A stretch of DNA of 64,000 nt from Micrococcus porci (GCF_020097155.1 NZ_CP083691.1:1798001-1862000); one strand, 5' to 3'. Counted from the stretch's first letter, positions 51,001-58,536 are shown. Numbers and translations are program-made. The notes: a model not told the origin generated them from the sequence alone.

Positions 51001-51688
51001 CCGGGGCGGCGTAGCGGACGGCGTTGGTGAGGATGGGGGCCACGCGGGCGGTGCGGGCGGTGCGGAGCATCTTCACGGCGTGGCCGGTGTCCAGGCGCCG
51101 CCCGGGGGCGGAGAGGTGGCTGACGACCTCGGCGCGGGTGGCTCCGGCGGGCAGGGCCGCGCGCCAGCGGCGCAGGGCGGCCAGGCCGGCGGCGGTGCGG
51201 CGGCGCGCGAGGTGGCGGCCGACGTCGGAGTCCGGGCCGACGAGGACGAACAGCTCGGGCGTGGGCGGGTTGCCGGGGTTCGCTCCGGTGGGGATGGGGC
51301 CGGCGGCCGCGGCGGCGACCTCGGCGACGAGGACCCAGGGGGCGCCGCCGGCCGCTCCCCCGGCGGTGCGGGCGTGGGCGGCGGAGACGAGGCGGCAGAG
51401 GGCGCGGTACCCGGTGCCGTGGCAGCCGCCGCGGGCGAGGACGACGACGCGGCCGGCGGGCTCGTCCTCGTCCCAGCGGACGGCGAGGTCCACGCCGACG
51501 ATCGGGGTGATGCGGCGGGCCAGGCAGGCGCCGACGTGCTTGACCGTCCCGTACAGGCCGTCCCGGTCCGTGCAGGCCAGGAGGTCCATGTCCGCGGCGG
51601 CGGCCGCGGCGGCGAGGTCCGCGGGCCAGCTGACGCCGTGGTGGGCGCTGAACGCGGAGGCCACGTGCAGGTGCGGGAAGGCGCTCAT
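48005..51688 (-). CDS. dnaE2: Error-prone DNA polymerase (DnaE2)
   Basis: 1227 residues. Domains in order: PHP (1 to about 200, HLHVASAFSAHHGV), the C-family polymerase core with PDIDIDVES near residue 437 (two catalytic Asp) and FLKLDILGVR near 598 (third Asp), a thumb and helix-hairpin region, and a C-terminal OB fold (LVAGVRVATQTPPM). DnaE2 does translesion synthesis and mutagenesis, normally with ImuA'/ImuB. The ATG overlaps the upstream DUF6504 stop by 4 nt. Between about 48790 and 51050 the synonymous codons are almost all C-ending (Leu CTC, Val GTC), unlike both ends of the same gene. Confidence 0.95.
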   Translation of the reverse strand: MSAFPHLHVASAFSAHHGVSWPADLAAAAAAADMDLLACTDRDGLYGTVKHVGACLARRITPIVGVDLAVRWDEDEPAGRVVVLARGGCHGTGYRALCRLVSAAHARTAGGAAGGAPWVLVAEVAAAAAGPIPTGANPGNPPTPELFVLVGPDSDVGRHLARRRTAAGLAALRRWRAALPAGATRAEVVSHLSAPGRRLDTGHAVKMLRTARTARVAPILTNAVRYAAPDGAATADVLDAVRALSALDAVHDLQPNGQGWLKPTAAMEALAAEIAHAADEHPAALLESTRALAEACALDPETDLGWGRPRVPEASVVGTVGDPRQVLRERTRAGLAARYPHLHTGAGLPGTTQAARDLQDRAEQELGIIDRLGFAGYFLTVAAVVELIEGMGVRVAARGSGASSLVNHALRISHVDPMANGLIMERFLSDARSTLPDIDIDVESARRHEIYRAVVDRFGAERTTLMSMQNAYRARGAVRDAGLVLGMEEDEVDGIAKQLWRFSASSFRDALDRMPELSSLAARIDAGRAAGRHQLDLLVDLTERLDRLPRHISMHPCGVILSDAALLDRTPVQPSGMGLPMSQFDKHDMDPMGFLKLDILGVRMQSAIAYTLQEVERTTGERIDLEQVPLDDPATYAMIRTTHTLGCFQIESPGQRELIGKLEPREFNDLTVDISLFRPGPMQSDMVRPFLEHRHGWAPAHYPHPHLEPVLAETHGVTVFHEQVLRTLDVMTGCGLARADELRRLVGGPEEHRVETFFRTAALENGYSLDVVDEVWHTLHAFGSFGFCKAHGAAFAVPTYHSAWLKTHHPEAFMAAVLEHDPGMYPARLMVAEARRMGIPVLPVDVNASTRHVHVEWVPSHPEVDGADPTTDPATGAPGRWGIRLPLTSLSGLSAAEVDRLDAGRPYATLADVRDRARPTARSLERLAQLGALDSLLPAGGASRTDLVHHLELQHSATRSTDPGRTARRSRTARPRQVDGQLALDVPDTELTALTPLFPEPSRDAAVRTELDLTALDVTAHLMDSHAPYLDALGVTRAEDLLSLRSQSRVLVAGVRVATQTPPMRSGKRVVFVSVDDGTGCVDASFFTEAQHASGEMLFSARLLLIEGTVRRTGARAVSVQGVRAWDLHRPERLPDPDYLDATREQWRAWLAADRRAAAARRRGETPVGAVPDIPHHSTGGWPVKVRADVAVGRERAAVERPAPAPSSRPIPVPHPETWELLPTPES

Positions 51689-52017
51689 GCGGTGCGGCTC
51701 AGGGTGCGCTCCTGGGCGGGGGCGTGGACGCGGACCAGGCGCCACCGGCCGGAGTCCAGGTGGTGGGCGAGGTCCACGGTGCGCACGGGGGCGTTGCCGG
51801 CGCGCGCCAGGCGCACCTGGAGCCGCCAGATCTCGTGGTCCACGAGGCCGGGTCCGCGGCCCTTCTCGGCGCGGGCCTCCTCGGCCCACCAGCGGCGGCG
51901 CTCGAACCAGCGCAGCGGGCGCTCGGCGAGCACATACTCCCGTCCCTCCCAGTGCAGGCGGGCGGGTGCGCCCTGACGGTCGCGTTCCACGGCGACGGAC
52001 TGCGTGAAGGTCCCCAT
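51685..52017 (-). CDS. DUF6504 family protein
   Basis: 110 residues starting MGTFTQSVAVERDRQG; GGAGAG lies 5 nt before the ATG. The compact basic domain has ARLHWEGREYVLAERPLRWFERRRWW, then a YW/IWRLQV strand and a final GRWRLVRVHA strand, the layout I associate with DUF6504, which is known from actinobacterial imuB-dnaE2 clusters. Its function is not known. The SOS box upstream and the overlap with dnaE2 put it in the mutagenesis operon. Confidence 0.75.
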   Translation of the reverse strand: MGTFTQSVAVERDRQGAPARLHWEGREYVLAERPLRWFERRRWWAEEARAEKGRGPGLVDHEIWRLQVRLARAGNAPVRTVDLAHHLDSGRWRLVRVHAPAQERTLSRTA

Positions 52018-52163
52018 CGTTCTCTCCCGGTGTTGCGGTCGCGGTCGACCCCGCCGATGGCGCCGACGGAGCTCGGGGTGCGGCCACCCGGGGGGAAGGA
52101 CCGGGAGGGGAAGTCGCGGGGAAGCAAGAGGACCTGGAAGGGGCCCTCGACAGCCGCACGCCC

Positions 52164-52169
52164 ACCGTA
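52164..52169 (-). promoter_or_regulatory. Predicted -10 element of the DUF6504-dnaE2 operon
   Basis: TACGGT on the minus strand, 1 nt from the LexA box, giving a leader of about 140 nt to the ATG at 52017. I see no ORF with coding character in this leader. Confidence 0.5.
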
Positions 52170-52170
52170 C

Positions 52171-52186
52171 TCGAACATGTGTTCGA
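52171..52186 (-). promoter_or_regulatory. LexA binding site (SOS box)
   Basis: TCGAACATGTGTTCGA: both TCGAAC/GTTCGA arms match the actinobacterial LexA consensus exactly, with a 4-nt centre. It overlaps the -35 region of the dnaE2 operon promoter, so bound LexA would block RNA polymerase until DNA damage. The rest of the 370-nt gap (52018-52387) holds only the leader and a terminator. Confidence 0.93.
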
Positions 52187-52335
52187 ATGCGATGGGCTCA
52201 GCGTAGGGAGGGAGCCGGACGCGTTAAGCGCACGGCGGGGGCGGCGGGGTCAGAGGGCGGGCAGGGTCGCGGCGGCGCGCCCGGCCATGGGTGGGTGACG
52301 TGGCCCACAGTGCACCACGAGGGGGCCCACCACGG

Positions 52336-52377
52336 CACCGGTGGAACCCCCGGCGGTCACCGGGGGTTCCACCGGTG
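52336..52377 (-). terminator. Terminator of the metallophosphoesterase gene
   Basis: A perfect 18-bp stem (5' arm CACCGGTGGAACCCCCGG) with a 6-nt loop, 10 nt beyond the stop at 52388. No T tract. Confidence 0.85.
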
Positions 52378-52387
52378 GGTGCGAGGG

Positions 52388-53611
52388 TCAGGCCTTCACG
52401 TAGGGCGGGAAAGGGACGGGCGTGGCCAGCGGCTGGCCCTCCGGGTTCATGTCGATCCCGAGGTCGCGGGCCCAGACGATGCGGGTGGCGCCGGCGTACA
52501 CCGACGCGTTGCGCTCGTCGAGCTCGAACACGCGGGCGCCACGCAGGGTGTGCTGGTCCCAGGTGCCGTCGTTGAGGCCGTAGGGGTCGAAGCCGGTGCC
52601 GGGCGCGTAGCCGAGCTCCACGCCGTAGTAGTCGCCGGTGTAGGTGTTGATGTGGTCGTGGCCGCAGTAGATGCCCTTGACCTCACCGCGCTCCTTGACG
52701 GAGGCGTAGACGCCGGAGTTGACCAGGCCGTGGTAGACGTCCTCGTGCTTGACGCCGGTGATGCGGTGGCGGCGGACGGCCTCGGCGTGGTCGGAGGCCT
52801 CCTCGGCGGCCTGGGAGGCGTGCCACATCATCTCGTGCTCGAACGTGGGGATGTGGCAGAACATGAGACCGGGGGTGCGCCTGCCGAAGCGGGCCTCGGT
52901 GGCGGCGGAGGCGTCCTCATACCAGCGGATCTGGGCCGGGCGGATCCAGTCGTAGGACTTCAGGCCGTCCGTGGACTGGCCGTGGGTGTCCGCCTCGGAG
53001 GCGTAGCGGCCGGAGTCCAGCAGCCAGATCGCGAAGGCCGGGGCGGCGCCGCGGGAGCCGCGCACCAGGATCTGCGCGTTGGTGTGGCCGGGGACACCGT
53101 CCATCTTCGGCGGGTTCACGTTGTGCTTGTACTGGCGCACGAACTCGAGGAGGCGATCCTCGGTCATGGAGGTGCCGTGCTCCTCCACGGAGTCCTCGTC
53201 GTGATTGCCGAAGGTGACGGCCCACTTCACGCCACGGGACTCCATCGGGGAGACGAAGTTGTTCAGCCCCTGCTTGACCTGGACGTCGGTGGTGGGTGAG
53301 CCGTCGATGACGTCGCCGTTGATCAGGGCGAAGTCGGGCTTCTCCTGGTCGAGCACCTTCCCCATGAACTCGATGGTGCGGCGGTCGGCGGCGTGCCCGC
53401 CCTGCGTGTCATTGAACTGGACGATCTTCATGCGACGCGTGGCGCCGAATGCCAGCGGCATGGAGGCGCCCTGCGGGTGGCGCCCACCACGGGCCTCGGC
53501 CGGGACGGCCTGCGCGGCGGTGCCGGCGATCACGCCGGCGGCGGCCAGCGCTCCCCCGGCGAGCACGCCGCGGCGGGAGGGAGCGGTCGAGGTGGAGTGG
53601 GTCTCGGACAT
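52388..53611 (-). CDS. Tat-exported metallophosphoesterase
   Basis: 407 residues. The N terminus SRRGVLAGGALAAAGVIAG is a Tat signal, with cleavage likely near AQA-VPA. The calcineurin-like phosphoesterase metal motifs are FNDTQ (about 66-70), GDVIDG (near 100), GNHDEDS (near 132) and CGHDHINTY (near 315). It belongs to the group with yeast Dcr2-like and purple-acid-type phosphoesterases; the substrate is unknown. The ATG at 53611 has GGAAGGA 9 nt upstream. Confidence 0.85.
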   Translation of the reverse strand: MSETHSTSTAPSRRGVLAGGALAAAGVIAGTAAQAVPAEARGGRHPQGASMPLAFGATRRMKIVQFNDTQGGHAADRRTIEFMGKVLDQEKPDFALINGDVIDGSPTTDVQVKQGLNNFVSPMESRGVKWAVTFGNHDEDSVEEHGTSMTEDRLLEFVRQYKHNVNPPKMDGVPGHTNAQILVRGSRGAAPAFAIWLLDSGRYASEADTHGQSTDGLKSYDWIRPAQIRWYEDASAATEARFGRRTPGLMFCHIPTFEHEMMWHASQAAEEASDHAEAVRRHRITGVKHEDVYHGLVNSGVYASVKERGEVKGIYCGHDHINTYTGDYYGVELGYAPGTGFDPYGLNDGTWDQHTLRGARVFELDERNASVYAGATRIVWARDLGIDMNPEGQPLATPVPFPPYVKA

Positions 53612-53922
53612 GGGGCGGTTCCTTCCGTCGATGCGGCGACGGCGTGCCCGCCGCCGCGCCCGACGGTAGGAGCGGGAGGTTGCCCGGCCGTGACCGGGCC
53701 GTGGCGGGCACCCGGACGGTGCGGTGAACGGTTGCCGCGCGGGTGGCGAAAGGTGGACGGAGGCGCGACGCCGTGACCACGTCGACGGTGACGCCCTGTG
53801 GACGAACACAGCGGACCGGGCCGGTCTGTGCCTAGACTGCGCCTGGGCGTCACCGTCACGGGGACGGCACCCGCTGTGGGATCAGCGGGGACGCCCGAGG
53901 ACGTCTTCCTGAGGAGGGGACC
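53612..53922. other. Divergent promoter region, no gene
   Basis: 311 nt between the metallophosphoesterase and the lipoprotein gene. It holds the promoter of the plus-strand gene (-10 at 53833) and, on the minus strand, a single GTTCACC heptamer (53723-53729), the unit of the actinobacterial PHO box; the second repeat is not clear. No ORF of coding character was seen. Confidence 0.5.
53833..53838 (+). promoter_or_regulatory. Predicted -10 element of the lipoprotein/PKD operon
   Basis: TAGACT, about 85 nt before the ATG at 53923. The leader ends in GAGGAGGGG, a strong ribosome binding site. Confidence 0.5.
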
Positions 53923-54648
53923 ATGACCCTGCCCGCACCCCGGCGCACCCTGCGACGCCGTCGACTCGCCCGGACGGGCGCCCTGAGCGGCGCCCTGCTG
54001 CTGGCCCTCACCGCATGCGCCGGCGGCGGTGCGGACTCCGGCGCGTCGTCCGCGTCCACCACTACGACGGCGCCCGCCGCCTCGTCCACGTCCGCGGCGG
54101 CGTCGAGCTCCACCGGCGGGGCGTCGGCATCGGAGTCGGACGCAACGACCTCTGGCGCAGCCGGTGAGTACGTGCCGGCCTCCTCGAAGGGGCCCGCGCA
54201 GAACGTCCCGAAGCCGGTCATGCCCGCCGCGGTGAAGGAGAACACCCCCGAGGGAGCCGAGGCCGCGGTGAAGTACTGGTGGGAGGCGGTCAACTACCTG
54301 CAGCAGACGAATGATCCGGAACCGCTGAAGTCGATCTCGATGGAAGAGTGCAATTTGTGCTCCGCTCACATCAAGACAATCAAGCGCATCTATGGCGATG
54401 GCGGATGGGCCACCGGGGAAAACTTCGCGGTCAATTCTGTTTCCATGGAAAAGAAGAAAGACTTCACTCTGGCGACAGTTGCCATCTCGACCGATGACTC
54501 CGCCACCTTCAACGCCGACGGCGTGAAGGTCGACCAAGCTCCTGCTGACGCCGGCACGGATGCACCGTGGGGTGTCCTCCTAAAATTTGACTCCAACAAG
54601 GGTCAATGGGTGGTCCGGGAGGCGGAATATGACTTCCAGGAGGGGTGA
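53923..54648 (+). CDS. DUF6318-like lipoprotein
   Basis: 241 residues. A twin-arginine-rich signal is followed by the lipobox LTAC (Cys32). A Ser/Thr/Ala spacer of about 50 residues precedes a globular domain (about 95-241) that starts VKENTPEGAEAAVKYWWEAVNYL and has SMEECNLCSAHI, fitting DUF6318, an actinobacterial lipoprotein family of unknown function. The last 350 nt of the gene have much lower G+C than the rest of the window. GAGGAGGGG lies just before the ATG. It overlaps the next gene by 20 nt. Confidence 0.75.
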   Translation: MTLPAPRRTLRRRRLARTGALSGALLLALTACAGGGADSGASSASTTTTAPAASSTSAAASSSTGGASASESDATTSGAAGEYVPASSKGPAQNVPKPVMPAAVKENTPEGAEAAVKYWWEAVNYLQQTNDPEPLKSISMEECNLCSAHIKTIKRIYGDGGWATGENFAVNSVSMEKKKDFTLATVAISTDDSATFNADGVKVDQAPADAGTDAPWGVLLKFDSNKGQWVVREAEYDFQEG

Positions 54649-55612
54649 CTTCCCCGCATGCATGGCGGTCTTGTTTGCGCTTATTTTTCTTGTCTCCGCA
54701 GTCACTTTAGTGACTCCTTCCCAGGCGCATGCCAGCAGCTGCGACACCGCGGGGCGCAAGGCCCAGCTGACCGACGACTCCTTGATAGTGGGCCAGCGTT
54801 GTCATAAATCGAGCATCGCCGAAATCGTTGGGGATGGCCTTGCCGACGACCAGGAGAAATCTGCCAAGGCGACATCACCCACCACCAAGGTCACCACCCT
54901 CCAGAACGCCTGCTATGAGAACCTTCCCGAGCCGGGCTTCGAGAACTGCGCCACCCAGCAGGAGCTCATCTGCGGGGACCAGAACGTGGCCTGGCTGCAG
55001 CCGAGCACCAAGGACACCGCGCGTCCGGAGGACGCCCCCGTCAAGGGGGACGCCTTCTGCGCCGACGGATCCGCCGCCCCGTCCGCGCCACCGCAGCCGT
55101 CCCGCCCGGCCGTGAGCATCGACGACATGGGCGAGGTGATCGCCCCCGAGCCCCGGATCCTCGCCGACACGGACGGGCGCGGCGTGCGCAACGCCGAGAC
55201 GAACTTCTACTCGCCCGAGGCTGTCCGCCACGAGACCGCCGTCATCGACGGCGTCTCCGTGGAGATGCGCCTCACCCCGGTGTCCTTCATCTGGGACTAC
55301 GGGGACGGCACCGCGCCGGTCACCACGGACGTCGGAGGCAATCCGCAGGACGGGTTCGACGTCCGGACGCCCACCAGCCATGTCTACGACGAGACCGGCA
55401 CCTACGAGGTCACCCTCACCACGGTCTACACCGGTGAGATCCGCTATCCCGGACAGGGTTGGGAAGCCGTCCCCGGCACCATCCGGCGCACCGCCACACC
55501 CGTGACCGCAGACATCTGGACCACGTCCACACGCAACGTCGCCGACGACTGCTCCGCCGACGCCTCCGCCTGGGGCTGCGCCGGTCCCGTCGAGGCGCCG
55601 AACGGCGGCTGA
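54629..55612 (+). CDS. Secreted PKD-domain protein
   Basis: 327 residues from the ATG at 54629 (GGGAGG 7 nt upstream, inside the previous gene). A signal peptide (MAVLFALIFLVSAVTLVTPSQAHA) is cleaved near residue 33. A Cys-containing middle part (ACYENLPEPGFENCATQQELIC) is followed by a PKD-like beta domain near 225-290 (FIWDYGDGTAPV, then TPTSHVYDETGTYEVTLTT). No wall or membrane anchor is seen at the C terminus. PKD domains mediate protein or glycan contacts at the cell surface. The first 250 nt are AT-rich for this genome. It probably works with the overlapping lipoprotein gene. Confidence 0.75.
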   Translation: MTSRRGDFPACMAVLFALIFLVSAVTLVTPSQAHASSCDTAGRKAQLTDDSLIVGQRCHKSSIAEIVGDGLADDQEKSAKATSPTTKVTTLQNACYENLPEPGFENCATQQELICGDQNVAWLQPSTKDTARPEDAPVKGDAFCADGSAAPSAPPQPSRPAVSIDDMGEVIAPEPRILADTDGRGVRNAETNFYSPEAVRHETAVIDGVSVEMRLTPVSFIWDYGDGTAPVTTDVGGNPQDGFDVRTPTSHVYDETGTYEVTLTTVYTGEIRYPGQGWEAVPGTIRRTATPVTADIWTTSTRNVADDCSADASAWGCAGPVEAPNGG

Positions 55613-55635
55613 CGCCGCGGGCCCGTCGCCACAGC

Positions 55636-55671
55636 CACGGGCCCGGACCGCGAGCGCGATCCGGGCCCGTG
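55636..55671 (+). terminator. Terminator of the PKD operon
   Basis: A 12-bp stem (CACGGGCCCGGA / TCCGGGCCCGTG) with a 12-nt loop, 23 nt after the stop at 55612. It also lies just beyond the convergent SRAP gene and may serve both. Confidence 0.7.
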
Positions 55672-55694
55672 GGCAACCCCTCCGGGAGACCTGC

Positions 55695-56510
55695 TCAGAG
55701 CAGGGCGTCCTGGACCTCGGCCGGCGGTGCGATGAGCTCCGGGCCGTTGTTCCGCACGTTCCCCACGGCCCGGCCCACCGGGCGCAGCTCCCAGCCGCGG
55801 GCGACGTCGTAGGCCTGGGCGGTCATCTCGTCCACCAGGGCGGCGGCCTCGTCGGCGGAGCCGAGCTTGTCAGGACTCAGCCAGGAGTCCATCGCGGCGG
55901 GCCCCATGGGCATGGGCAGGCGGTCATGCAGGTCGGCGAGTTCACCGAGCACGCCGGGCTCGTCGTCGGCCGGGGACGGCATGGTCAGGATCGTGGTGGA
56001 GAGCACCCACGGATCGTCCCCGCGGGCCTCGGCACCGGCATCCTTCCACCACTCGTAGAGCCCGGCGAACCAGATCACGGGGCCCTCGCCGTCGCCGCCG
56101 CCGGCCGGGTGGACGTAGAACGGCTGCTTCACCGCGGCCTTGCCGTCCGGCCCCGTGGACCCCGGTTCGGGCGCCTTCCACTCGTAGTAGCCCTCCACGG
56201 GGACGGCGCAGCGGCGAGCGCGCACGGCCGAGCGGAACGTCGGCTTCGACGTGACGGTTTCGGACCGGGCGTTGAACGCGCGGGACCCCACGGACAGCTC
56301 CTTGGCCCACGTCGGGACCAGGCCCCAGCGGGCGACGTGCAGCTCCCGGCGCACGACGCCGGCGTCCTCGCGCTCCAGGAGGATCGGGACGTCGGCGGTC
56401 GGCGCGACGTTCCAGTTCGGGCGCAGCTCCAGGCCCTCCTCGGGGAGCAGGCCCCCGCCGAGGGCCACCAGGTCACCGGCCGCGCGGGCCATCACATACC
56501 GTCCACACAT
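55695..56510 (-). CDS. SOS response-associated peptidase (SRAP, YedK/HMCES)
   Basis: 271 residues from MCGRY. After Met removal, Cys2 forms the thiazolidine crosslink with abasic sites. Other active-site pieces are the NVAPT loop (Asn34), FNARSET (80-85), YYEWK (Glu110) and the His of HDRLPMPM near residue 200. SRAP shields abasic sites in single-stranded DNA. The start is fixed by chemistry (Cys must be residue 2) and by TAGACT 7 nt upstream, so the open frame further upstream is not part of the protein. Confidence 0.93.
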   Translation of the reverse strand: MCGRYVMARAAGDLVALGGGLLPEEGLELRPNWNVAPTADVPILLEREDAGVVRRELHVARWGLVPTWAKELSVGSRAFNARSETVTSKPTFRSAVRARRCAVPVEGYYEWKAPEPGSTGPDGKAAVKQPFYVHPAGGGDGEGPVIWFAGLYEWWKDAGAEARGDDPWVLSTTILTMPSPADDEPGVLGELADLHDRLPMPMGPAAMDSWLSPDKLGSADEAAALVDEMTAQAYDVARGWELRPVGRAVGNVRNNGPELIAPPAEVQDALL

Positions 56511-56517
56511 GCGCCCG

Positions 56518-56523
56518 AGTCTA
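56518..56523 (-). promoter_or_regulatory. Predicted -10 element of the SRAP gene (leaderless)
   Basis: TAGACT on the minus strand, 7 nt from the ATG; no ribosome binding site is present between them. Confidence 0.55.
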
Positions 56524-56556
56524 GGCACGGGGCAGCGACGTCCTCGCTGTCCGTGC

Positions 56557-56671
56557 CGCGCACGAAGACATGTGACACGCCGTGCGTCTCGCGCACGAAA
56601 ACGGGCAACACGCCGTGCGTCTCGCGCACGAAAACGGGCAACACGCCGTGCGTCTCGCGCACGAAAACGGG
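56557..56671. repeat. 33-bp tandem repeat, about 3.5 units
   Basis: Units start at 56557, 56590, 56623 and 56656 (period 33 nt). The second and third are identical, the first is diverged in its middle, and the fourth is partial. Each full unit contains the inverted repeat CGTGCG-N5-CGCACG across its junction. The array lies between the divergent SRAP and mscR promoters. It keeps reading frames open on both strands because 33 is divisible by 3. Its role is unknown. Confidence 0.9.
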
Positions 56672-56785
56672 GGCAGGAGCCGATGTGGACGGGGAGCTCT
56701 CCGCGCCTCACGGGCTGTCCCGCCCGGCACGGCGTGATGGGATGGATCCACCAACGGACATCCCCACGACATTCAGGAGGACAGC

Positions 56786-57880
56786 GTGTCCCAGAAGGTC
56801 CGCGGCGTCGTCGCCATGGCGAAGGACGCCCCCGTCAGCATCGAGACCATCGTCATCCCCGATCCGGGACCCGGCGAGGCCGTCGTCGACATCAAGACCT
56901 GCGGCGTCTGCCACACGGATCTGCACTACGTGCAGGGCGGCATCGGCGACGACTACCCGTACCTGCTCGGCCACGAGGCCACGGGTGTGGTCTCCGCGAT
57001 CGGCGAGGGCGTCACCCACGTGGAGGTCGGCGACACCGTCATCCTGAACTGGCGCGCCGTCTGCGGCGAGTGCCGCGCCTGCAAGAAGGGCGAGCCCAAG
57101 TACTGCTTCAACACGCACAACGCGTCGCAGAAGATGACCCTCGAGGACGGCACCGAGCTCTCCCCCGCCCTGGGCATCGGCGCGTTCGCAGAGAAGACCC
57201 TCGTCCACGCCAAGCAGTGCACCAAGGTCGACGGCGTGGACTCCACCGAGGAGCAGGCCGCCGTCGGCCTGCTCGGCTGCGGGATCATGGCCGGCATCGG
57301 CGCGGCCATCAACACCGGCGAGGTCAAGCGCGGTGAGTCCGTGGCCGTGATCGGCTGCGGCGGCGTCGGCGTGGCCGCGATCGCCGGGGCGAAGCTCGCC
57401 GGCGCCACCACGATCATCGCTGTGGACATCGACGCCAAGAAGCTCGCGAAGGCCGAGGAACTCGGGGCCACCCACACCGTGAACTCGAAGGACGAGGACC
57501 CCGTGGAGGCCATCCGCGCGCTGACCGGCGGCTTCGGCGCCGACGTGGTCATCGAGGCGGTCGGCCGCCCGGAGACCTACGAGCAGGCGTTCTACGCCAG
57601 GGACCTGGCCGGCCGCGTCGTCCTGGTGGGCGTGCCCACCCCTGGCATGGAGCTGCAGCTGCCCCTGCTGGAGGTCTTCGGTCGCGGTGGCGCGCTGAAG
57701 TCCTCGTGGTACGGCGACTGCCTGCCGGAGCGTGACTTCCCGATGCTCGTGGACCAGTACCGTCTGGGCCGCCTGCCGCTGGACGAGTTCGTCACGGAGA
57801 CCATCGCCCTGGACGAGGTGAACGAGGCCTTCGAGACGATGAAGTCCGGCGATGTCCTGCGCTCGGTGGTGGTGCTCTGA
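56786..57880 (+). CDS. mscR: S-(hydroxymethyl)mycothiol dehydrogenase (formaldehyde detoxification)
   Basis: 364 residues, class III-type zinc alcohol dehydrogenase. Catalytic zinc ligands are Cys39 (CGVCHTD) and His63-Glu64 (GHEATG); the structural zinc cysteines are 93, 96, 99 and 107. The NAD motif is [10 protein letters not shown]. The AdhE2/MscR subgroup oxidises the formaldehyde-mycothiol adduct and can reduce S-nitrosomycothiol. A beta-lactamase-fold gene overlaps it, as Rv2259-Rv2260 in mycobacteria, which supports this call over a general ADH. The GTG at 56786 has AGGAGG 5 nt upstream. Confidence 0.9.
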   Translation: MSQKVRGVVAMAKDAPVSIETIVIPDPGPGEAVVDIKTCGVCHTDLHYVQGGIGDDYPYLLGHEATGVVSAIGEGVTHVEVGDTVILNWRAVCGECRACKKGEPKYCFNTHNASQKMTLEDGTELSPALGIGAFAEKTLVHAKQCTKVDGVDSTEEQAAVGLLGCGIMAGIGAAINTGEVKRGESVAVIGCGGVGVAAIAGAKLAGATTIIAVDIDAKKLAKAEELGATHTVNSKDEDPVEAIRALTGGFGADVVIEAVGRPETYEQAFYARDLAGRVVLVGVPTPGMELQLPLLEVFGRGGALKSSWYGDCLPERDFPMLVDQYRLGRLPLDEFVTETIALDEVNEAFETMKSGDVLRSVVVL

Positions 57881-58536
57881 TGGCGCGCATCGATCACCTG
57901 GTCACCTCCGGCACGTTCTCCCTGGACGGGGAGACGTTCGACGTGGACAACAACGTGTGGATCGTCGGCGGCGCGGAGCAGTGCGTCGTCATCGACCCGG
58001 CCCACGACGCCTCGGCCGTCTGGAAGAAGGTGAACGGCCGCCAGGTGCTGGCCATCGTCCTCACCCACGGCCACGACGACCACATCCGCCAGGTCCAGGA
58101 GTTCCGCCAGATGGTGGACGCCCCCGTGCTGCTCCACCCCGCCGACCGCATGCTCTGGGACGACGTCTTCCCCGACGAGGAGCCCGACGGCGCGCTCGCC
58201 GAGGGCGACGTCCTGCGCGTGGCCGGCGTCGAGCTGCGGGTGCTGCACACCCCCGGCCACTCCCCCGGCTCGGTCTGCCTGTACGCCCCCGCCCTGGGTG
58301 AGGCCGGCGACGACGGCGCCCCGACCGGCGTCGTGTTCTCCGGCGACACCCTGTTCCAGGGCGGGCCCGGCGCCACCGGCCGCTCGTACTCGGACTTCGA
58401 CACGATCATCGAGTCCATCCGCGAGCGCCTGTTCCCGCTGCCGGAGGCCACCGTGGTCCACACCGGCCACGGCGACTCCACCACGATCGGCACGGAGAAG
58501 CCGCACCTGCAGGAGTGGATCGACCGCGGCCACTGA
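57880..58536 (+). CDS. Metallo-beta-lactamase-fold hydrolase
   Basis: 218 residues. The metal site is THGHDDH (His63, His65, Asp67, His68), with later ligands in TPGHSPGS, SGDTLF and HTGHGDST. This is the glyoxalase II-like group. The 1-nt overlap with mscR (TGATG) and the same pairing in mycobacteria suggest it hydrolyses S-formylmycothiol to formate and mycothiol; that activity is inferred. Confidence 0.9.
   Translation: MARIDHLVTSGTFSLDGETFDVDNNVWIVGGAEQCVVIDPAHDASAVWKKVNGRQVLAIVLTHGHDDHIRQVQEFRQMVDAPVLLHPADRMLWDDVFPDEEPDGALAEGDVLRVAGVELRVLHTPGHSPGSVCLYAPALGEAGDDGAPTGVVFSGDTLFQGGPGATGRSYSDFDTIIESIRERLFPLPEATVVHTGHGDSTTIGTEKPHLQEWIDRGH

Noticed and set aside
48044-51976. A 1310-codon plus-strand open frame rich in Gly, Glu, Ala, Asp and Val
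   Set aside because: It mirrors dnaE2. Its odd composition comes from the C-ending codons of dnaE2 on the other strand, and there is no start site or family match.
53723-53729. A PHO box for the metallophosphoesterase
   Set aside because: Only one GTTCACC unit is present; the second direct repeat 11 nt away does not match well enough to claim PhoP control.
56557-56671. The tandem repeats as a CRISPR array
   Set aside because: Units abut with a 33-nt period and no unique spacers, and no cas gene is nearby. The PD-(D/E)XK protein at 39630 is far away and lacks Cas4 cysteines.
56511-56711. N-terminal extension of the SRAP protein through the 33-bp repeats
   Set aside because: The SRAP mechanism needs Cys at position 2 after Met removal, and a -10 hexamer lies 7 nt before MCGRY; an extended protein would be inactive.
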